Assembly (NCBI GenBank): GCA_946479015.1
Contig: CAMLEQ010000115.1
Coordinates: 1-9,877, forward strand
Source: an uncultured Gemmatimonadota bacterium
GTDB lineage: Bacteria > Gemmatimonadota > Gemmatimonadetes > Gemmatimonadales > Gemmatimonadaceae
Direction of reading: 5' to 3'
Length of the DNA: 9,877 nt
The notes under the pieces are model-generated. The model searched no databases and was not told where the DNA came from. It worked only from the letters and a program-made list of their open reading frames with translations. Both the position numbers and the translations under genes were made by a program. Each line of letters begins with the position of its first letter. Positions within the stretch are counted from its first letter, which is position 1. Shown here in pieces: positions 6,742 to 9,877 of this stretch.

Positions 6742-7880
6742 GGTGCCTCCCATGTATCGCGCTTCCGATGCGAGCGTGCTCGCACCGGGCTGGTCTGAGA
6801 AAAACGGAGCAGCGCTCCGACGCCATCCGCTTCCGCGTCGAGGAGCCGCGCCGCATCGCCGGTGACCACCTCCACCGCCGCGCGCTCGGCGATCGCCGCG
6901 CGCAGCAGTGTCTCGCCCTCGTCGGAGCTGCGCTCCAGGAAGCCCGGCGTCACGTACAGCCGCCGCACCGCACCCGCGTCGAGCGCACGGTGCGTGGCGT
7001 CGGCATGCGAGGTCCCGTGTCCGCTCGCGAGCCGCTCGAGCAACGCCCGCACCTCCACCACCTGCTTCCGCTGTTGCAGCTCGGTCGCCCCCCATGCCGC
7101 CCGCTCCGCGATCTCGGCCTCCGTGGACGCGATCTGCAGGGCGGGGACCACGAGCACCCGCTCCGGCGGCCGCACCGACAGCGCGGCGCGCGCCTCCCGC
7201 GCGGCGCCCGGCGTGCCGCCGAGGAGAACCCATCCGCTCTCTCCGGCGAGGCGCGCGAGCCGCGCGGCGACATCACGCATCATGCGTGCTCGCCCGGCGC
7301 GATGCTCCCGTTCGGCCGCATCCGTGCCCGTGCTTCCCCGCGTCGGGGTGTGGAAGCTCCGGCGCGGCGGGGTGCCCATGTGGCTCGGCGGCTCCACGTG
7401 CGCGTGCGCGTGGATGCTCCCCGCGTGCTCGAGCGTCGCGCCATCGTAGCGATAGAGCCGCGCCGAGCGGGAGTCCACCACCGCGACCACCGCGTGCCGG
7501 CGCTCCGCGAGCGCGCGCACCGCCGGCGTGAGGCGGATCCCCGGCTGGTAGTACACGCCGAAGGCGACCCGCCCCGGCAAGTCGTCCGCGCGCTGCACGC
7601 CGTCCGCGGTGACGAATGCCACCCACCCCGGCGCGCCGAGCGTCCCCGCCACCGGCGCGGTCGCCCCGCGCAGCGCTTCCGCCGCGCGCTCGAACGCCGC
7701 GCGATCCGCGTGCGTGGCGTCGTGCCGCGTCTCCGCGATGCGATCGAGCGCCGCGTCGAGCGCTACGCGCCAGCTGGCGCGCGCGGCCGGGTCCGCCACG
7801 CGCGCATCCAGGTACACGCTCAGCACCGGGCGGCCGCGAAGGGCGCGCTCCAGCGCCATGAGCTCTCGCTCCGTCAACAT
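6738..7880 (-). CDS. Bacterial eRF1-like (BaeRF family) protein
   Basis: The 380-residue protein resembles the bacterial archaeo-eukaryotic release-factor-like families. It opens with an N-terminal segment containing PVLSVYLDAR. A central region has VVAVVDSRSARLYRYDG, then a charged helix and VLLGGTPG (the eRF1 domain 2-like part). The C-terminal domain has RRLYVTPGFLE, ending VEVVTGDAARLL and GVGALLRF, typical of eRF1 domain 3. I see no GGQ tripeptide, so peptidyl-tRNA hydrolysis in the classical manner is doubtful; a ribosome-associated rescue or stress role is inference from the family. I chose the ATG at 7880 because GAGG lies six bases upstream; ATGs at 7895 and 7898 are alternatives. 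It forms a two-gene operon with the DUF2934 gene. Confidence 0.8.
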   Translation of the reverse strand: MLTERELMALERALRGRPVLSVYLDARVADPAARASWRVALDAALDRIAETRHDATHADRAAFERAAEALRGATAPVAGTLGAPGWVAFVTADGVQRADDLPGRVAFGVYYQPGIRLTPAVRALAERRHAVVAVVDSRSARLYRYDGATLEHAGSIHAHAHVEPPSHMGTPPRRSFHTPTRGSTGTDAAEREHRAGRARMMRDVAARLARLAGESGWVLLGGTPGAAREARAALSVRPPERVLVVPALQIASTEAEIAERAAWGATELQQRKQVVEVRALLERLASGHGTSHADATHRALDAGAVRRLYVTPGFLERSSDEGETLLRAAIAERAAVEVVTGDAARLLDAEADGVGALLRFSQTSPVRARSHRKRDTWEAP

Positions 7881-7960
7881 GCCGAACCTCGTCATCATGC
7901 CACCGTGGGGCACGATGCGGTGAGGCCGCTGTGGTGTCTGTCGGGGAGATTGCGCACGAC

Positions 7961-7977
7961 GGGCGCGGAAAGCGCCC
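7961..7977. other. Short hairpin upstream of the BaeRF gene
   Basis: GGGCGC and GCGCCC pair around the 5-base loop GGAAA, about 80 bases upstream of the BaeRF start. It might be a 5' leader element or a chance GC-rich repeat. Confidence 0.2.
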
Positions 7978-8014
7978 ACGCGATGGGACCGGCGCGCGAG
8001 CGCGCGCACGGCAG

Positions 8015-8050
8015 CCGCGTGGCGGAAGGGCGTCCCCTCCCGCCACGCGG
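8015..8050 (-). terminator. Hairpin terminator of the MPRGDKS gene
   Basis: CCGCGTGGCGG (8015-8025) and CCGCCACGCGG (8040-8050) form a perfect 11-bp stem. One mismatch follows, then four more pairs (AGGG/CCCT) closing a 4-base loop. It begins six bases past the stop codon of the small minus-strand gene. No U-tract follows, as is common in high-GC bacteria. Confidence 0.65.
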
Positions 8051-8056
8051 GCGGGC

Positions 8057-8314
8057 TCAGCTCCCGCTCTTCCGGTGGTGGCTGCTGCTACGGCTCGACG
8101 AGCTGCGTCCCGAGGAGCTGTGGCTCGAGCTGCGCGAGGAGTGCTTGCGTCCGGAGCCCGACTTCTTCCCTCCGCCGGACTGCTTGTTCACCGTCGCCCA
8201 GGCCCGGCGCTCGGCCTCGTTCTTCGACACGCCGCGATCCTCGTAGCCTTCCTCGATGTGGTGCGCTTTCCGCTTCTGCTTGTTCGTGTACGCGGATTTG
8301 TCTCCACGAGGCAT
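8057..8314 (-). CDS. Small basic MPRGDKS-family protein
   Basis: An 85-residue, highly basic protein. Residues 1-56 match a widespread small family that begins MPRGDKS.YT..QKRKA and contains HIEEGYEDRGVSKNEAERRAWATVNK and GGGKKSGSGRK. Such proteins are often labelled 'plasmid stabilization protein', a name I know of no firm evidence for. The remaining third is a Ser/His/Arg low-complexity tail, probably disordered and able to bind nucleic acid. I chose the ATG at 8314 because GGAGGGGG lies just upstream and the family starts there; an ATG at 8356 lacks support. It appears to be a single-gene unit with its own terminator hairpin. Confidence 0.8.
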   Translation of the reverse strand: MPRGDKSAYTNKQKRKAHHIEEGYEDRGVSKNEAERRAWATVNKQSGGGKKSGSGRKHSSRSSSHSSSGRSSSSRSSSHHRKSGS

Positions 8315-8406
8315 GTCCCCCTCCGGTAGCTGTTCCATGCCGAACTGCTCGTGCACGTGAAGGGTGGCAGAGACCGTGCCGGTGGGGACGCTGGAGGGGG
8401 GCAGCC

Positions 8407-8459
8407 TGATGCGCCCGCGGCCACGCTCCCATGGCAGGAGCGTGGCCGCGGGCGCATCA
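8407..8459 (-). terminator. 23-bp perfect inverted repeat after panD
   Basis: Bases 8407-8429 and 8437-8459 are perfect reverse complements around a 7-base loop. The stem core reads GCGCCCGCGGCCACGCTCC. It lies 15 bases past the panD stop and upstream of the next gene on the same strand, so it is well placed as a terminator. There is no following T-run. The length and perfection exceed the other hairpins here, so a mobile or repeated palindrome is an alternative. Confidence 0.65.
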
Positions 8460-8474
8460 CCGCTCCGGAAGGCG

Positions 8475-8846
8475 CTACCTCGCGCGCTGGATCTTCGGCT
8501 TCGCGATCCGGTTCTTCTCGTCCACGAACACGAGCTTCGGCTCGAAGTCCTCGAGCTCCGTCTCCTCGTAGTCGGCGTAGCTGATCACGATCACGTGATC
8601 GCCCGCCGCGCCCAGGCGCGCGGCGGCGCCGTTGAGCTGGAGCGTGCCGCTCCCGCGCTCTCCCTCGATCACGTACGTCTCCAGGCGAGAGCCGGTGTTC
8701 ACGTTCACCACCTGCACCTTCTCGAAGGGGAGGATGTCGGCCGCGTCCATGAGATCGCGGTCGAGCGTGAGGCTCCCCTCGTAGTGGAGATCCGCGCCGG
8801 TGAGGATGGCGCGGTGGATCTTCGACTTGCACATGGTACGGCGCAT
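8475..8846 (-). CDS. panD: Aspartate 1-decarboxylase precursor
   Basis: Converts L-aspartate to beta-alanine for pantothenate and coenzyme A synthesis. The 123-residue proenzyme self-cleaves between Gly24 and Ser25 in HYEGS, leaving a pyruvoyl group on Ser25 of the alpha chain; both positions match the E. coli enzyme. Other family landmarks are [39 protein letters not shown] and [20 protein letters not shown]. The ATG at 8846 fits the family N-terminus (MRRTM) and has AGGA eight bases upstream; the in-frame ATG at 8867 would place the Shine-Dalgarno inside the coding region. No other pantothenate gene is adjacent. It uses aspartate, which cyanophycin breakdown also supplies, but any functional link is speculative. 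Confidence 0.97.
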   Translation of the reverse strand: MRRTMCKSKIHRAILTGADLHYEGSLTLDRDLMDAADILPFEKVQVVNVNTGSRLETYVIEGERGSGTLQLNGAAARLGAAGDHVIVISYADYEETELEDFEPKLVFVDEKNRIAKPKIQRAR

Positions 8847-8872
8847 CGGTTCGTTCCTGGCTGGCATGCGAA

Positions 8873-8890
8873 GGGCGGCTCGCGCCGCCC
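8873..8890 (-). other. Leader hairpin upstream of panD
   Basis: GGGCGGC (8873-8879) and GCCGCCC (8884-8890) pair around a 4-base loop, ending about 26 bases before the panD ATG on the minus strand. It would lie in the 5' leader if transcription begins near the -10-like TATCTT (complement of 8926-8931). This could be a simple leader hairpin; no riboswitch is recognisable. Confidence 0.25.
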
Positions 8891-8958
8891 GGGATCTCGT
8901 TCTCGGTGAACGCGTCGACCCCTGAAAGATACCCCGGTCCCGCCTCGGAGGGATGCAT

Positions 8959-8986
8959 CGCGGGCCGGATCGCCCTCCGGCCCGCG
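8959..8986 (-). terminator. Hairpin terminator of mscL
   Basis: CGCGGGCCGGA (8959-8969) and TCCGGCCCGCG (8976-8986) form a perfect 11-bp stem around a 6-base loop, 11 bases past the mscL stop codon. No T-run follows. Confidence 0.65.
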
Positions 8987-8997
8987 CCGGCGCGCCC

Positions 8998-9396
8998 TCA
9001 CGCCGCCGCGACCGTGCGCAGGTCGCTCGTGCAGTGCGGGCAGCGCGTGGCCGCCGCGTCGATCGACATGCGGCAGAACGGGCACGTCTTCATCGCCGGC
9101 GTCGCCGCGGCCGGGGTCTCCTTGATGAACAGCTTGCTCAGCCGCCACGCCACGAAGCCGATGATCAGGAAGTTCAGCACCGCGCTGGCGAGGTCGCCGA
9201 CGCCGAACTTCATCGATCCCACGGTCCACGTGGCCGTCCTCCAGTCGCCCGACGGCGTGAACGCTCCCACGATCGGCATGATCACGTCGTTCACGATCGC
9301 CTGCACCACTGTATTCAGCGCCGCTCCCACCACGAACGCGATGGCCAGCGCCAGCGCATTCTGCTTGATGAGAAACGCCTTGAACTCGCGCCACAT
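8998..9396 (-). CDS. mscL: Large-conductance mechanosensitive channel with zinc ribbon
   Basis: Inner-membrane channel that opens under membrane tension and releases solutes during hypo-osmotic shock. The 132 residues begin with the amphipathic N-terminus ([21 protein letters not shown]). The first membrane helix (about 13-43) contains the family's [11 protein letters not shown] and [10 protein letters not shown] short periplasmic loop (about 45-65) and a second helix (about 66-90, [13 protein letters not shown]) follow. After [10 protein letters not shown] the usual cytoplasmic helical bundle is replaced by a CXXC-X10-CXXC zinc-ribbon-like module (Cys 105, 108, 119, 122). GAGG lies five bases before the ATG at 9396. 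The upstream outer-membrane gene ends 61 bases away on the same strand, so the two may be co-transcribed. Confidence 0.95.
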   Translation of the reverse strand: MWREFKAFLIKQNALALAIAFVVGAALNTVVQAIVNDVIMPIVGAFTPSGDWRTATWTVGSMKFGVGDLASAVLNFLIIGFVAWRLSKLFIKETPAAATPAMKTCPFCRMSIDAAATRCPHCTSDLRTVAAA

Positions 9397-9457
9397 GAGG
9401 GCCTCGCTTGTAGGGGTCTGACGCCAAGCTCGTTCCCCAGGCCCTCCGGGACAAGAG

Positions 9458-9877
9458 TCAGAAGCGCGACTCCAGGTACAGGTCTCCCCGCCACCCGCGG
9501 TCGGGGTGGATCCCTCGCGCCAGATCGAAGCGGATGAGCCCGTCGAAGAACGACGCGCCGACGCCCGCGCCGCTCATCGGACGCCCGGGGTGCGCCCAGT
9601 CGCCGCGCGCGCCGGCCCACCCCAGGTCGAAGAACAGCACGGGGCGCGCGGTGATCCGCCCGTACGACAGCTCCGTGCGCCCGAACCAGTACGCGTCCCC
9701 CGCCATCTCCCCGGCGATCTGCCCGCGCACGGTCTGCCCGCCGCCCAGGTACCAGAGCCGCTGCGCCGGCACGCGCCCCGCCGACTGCCCGGGGCGCGGC
9801 GGGGGCGGGGCGCGCCCGCCGCGGGGGAGGCGGGGGGGCCCGGTGGGGGCGTGCGCGGGCCGCCGGGAGAGGGAGGG
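9458..9877 (-). CDS. Outer-membrane beta-barrel protein, C-terminal part
   Basis: The last roughly 105-110 residues of a gene that runs off the right edge. The sequence resembles the end of BamA/surface-antigen-type (Omp85-like) barrels: VPAQRLWYLGGGQTVRG, then VLFFDLGWAG, SGAGVGASFFDGLIRFDLARGI and a final strand LYLESRF ending in the C-terminal Phe used for outer-membrane assembly. Function of the full protein (assembly factor, transporter or phospholipase fusion) cannot be told from this part. The frame stays open to 9877, but residues upstream of about 9785 read as an implausible Pro/Arg/Gly string (see the entry on the G-rich end), so the true N-terminal continuation is uncertain. Confidence 0.75.
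   Translation of the reverse strand, partial: PSLSRRPAHAPTGPPRLPRGGRAPPPPRPGQSAGRVPAQRLWYLGGGQTVRGQIAGEMAGDAYWFGRTELSYGRITARPVLFFDLGWAGARGDWAHPGRPMSGAGVGASFFDGLIRFDLARGIHPDRGWRGDLYLESRF
9785..9877. other. G-homopolymer-rich low-complexity window end
   Basis: The final ~95 bases are dominated by runs of 4-7 G on the plus strand with almost no A or T. Composition changes abruptly from the preceding coding sequence, and the beta-barrel frame turns into Pro/Gly/Arg repeats. This looks like a low-quality contig end rather than biology. Confidence 0.55.

Noticed and set aside
5718..8246. Long plus-strand open frame spanning cphB and the region opposite the BaeRF gene
   Set aside because: It crosses several well-supported genes on both strands and is Arg/Ala/Pro low-complexity; an artefact of GC content.
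8475..8846. Functional coupling of panD with the cyanophycin operon through aspartate
   Set aside because: panD lies about 2 kb from the operon, on the other strand and behind its own terminator; shared substrate alone is not evidence.

Overview
The window is very GC-rich with strong G/C bias at third codon positions. It carries a CphA1-type cyanophycin synthetase, bacterial eRF1-like and DUF2934 proteins, and a BamA-like outer-membrane barrel. Together these suggest a free-living, Gram-negative-type soil or water bacterium, most plausibly Gemmatimonadota. That placement is an inference from gene content and composition; there is no rRNA or other decisive marker. I see no tRNA, rRNA, CRISPR array, transposase or attachment site.

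Layout. On the minus strand at the left (54-1307) is a membrane diguanylate cyclase with an intact GGDEF motif and RxxD I-site. A 460-bp divergent intergenic region follows (1308-1767), with several operator-like inverted repeats and a candidate promoter. It leads into a tightly overlapping three-gene plus-strand operon: cyanophycin synthetase cphA (1768-4440), a 362-residue CphA-derived protein that has lost the ATP-grasp domain, the Mur P-loop lysine and the C-terminal Mur domain (4437-5525), and cyanophycinase cphB (5518-6414). The outer two genes make and break the Asp/Arg polymer cyanophycin. The middle gene looks like a pseudoenzyme and is the most novel item here.

From 6433 to the right edge all genes lie on the minus strand: a DUF2934 protein translationally coupled to an upstream BaeRF (eRF1-like) gene; a small basic 'MPRGDKS' protein with a Ser/Arg/His tail; aspartate 1-decarboxylase panD; an MscL channel with an added C-terminal zinc ribbon; and the C-terminal end of an outer-membrane beta-barrel protein running off the window. 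Three of these transcription units are followed by strong GC-rich hairpins without U-tracts. The last ~100 bases are a G-homopolymer-rich stretch that looks like a poor contig end.

Functional picture (inference): a nitrogen/carbon storage operon (cyanophycin) sits beside a c-di-GMP enzyme, followed by unrelated housekeeping and stress genes (beta-alanine supply, osmotic safety valve, ribosome-associated or stress factors).
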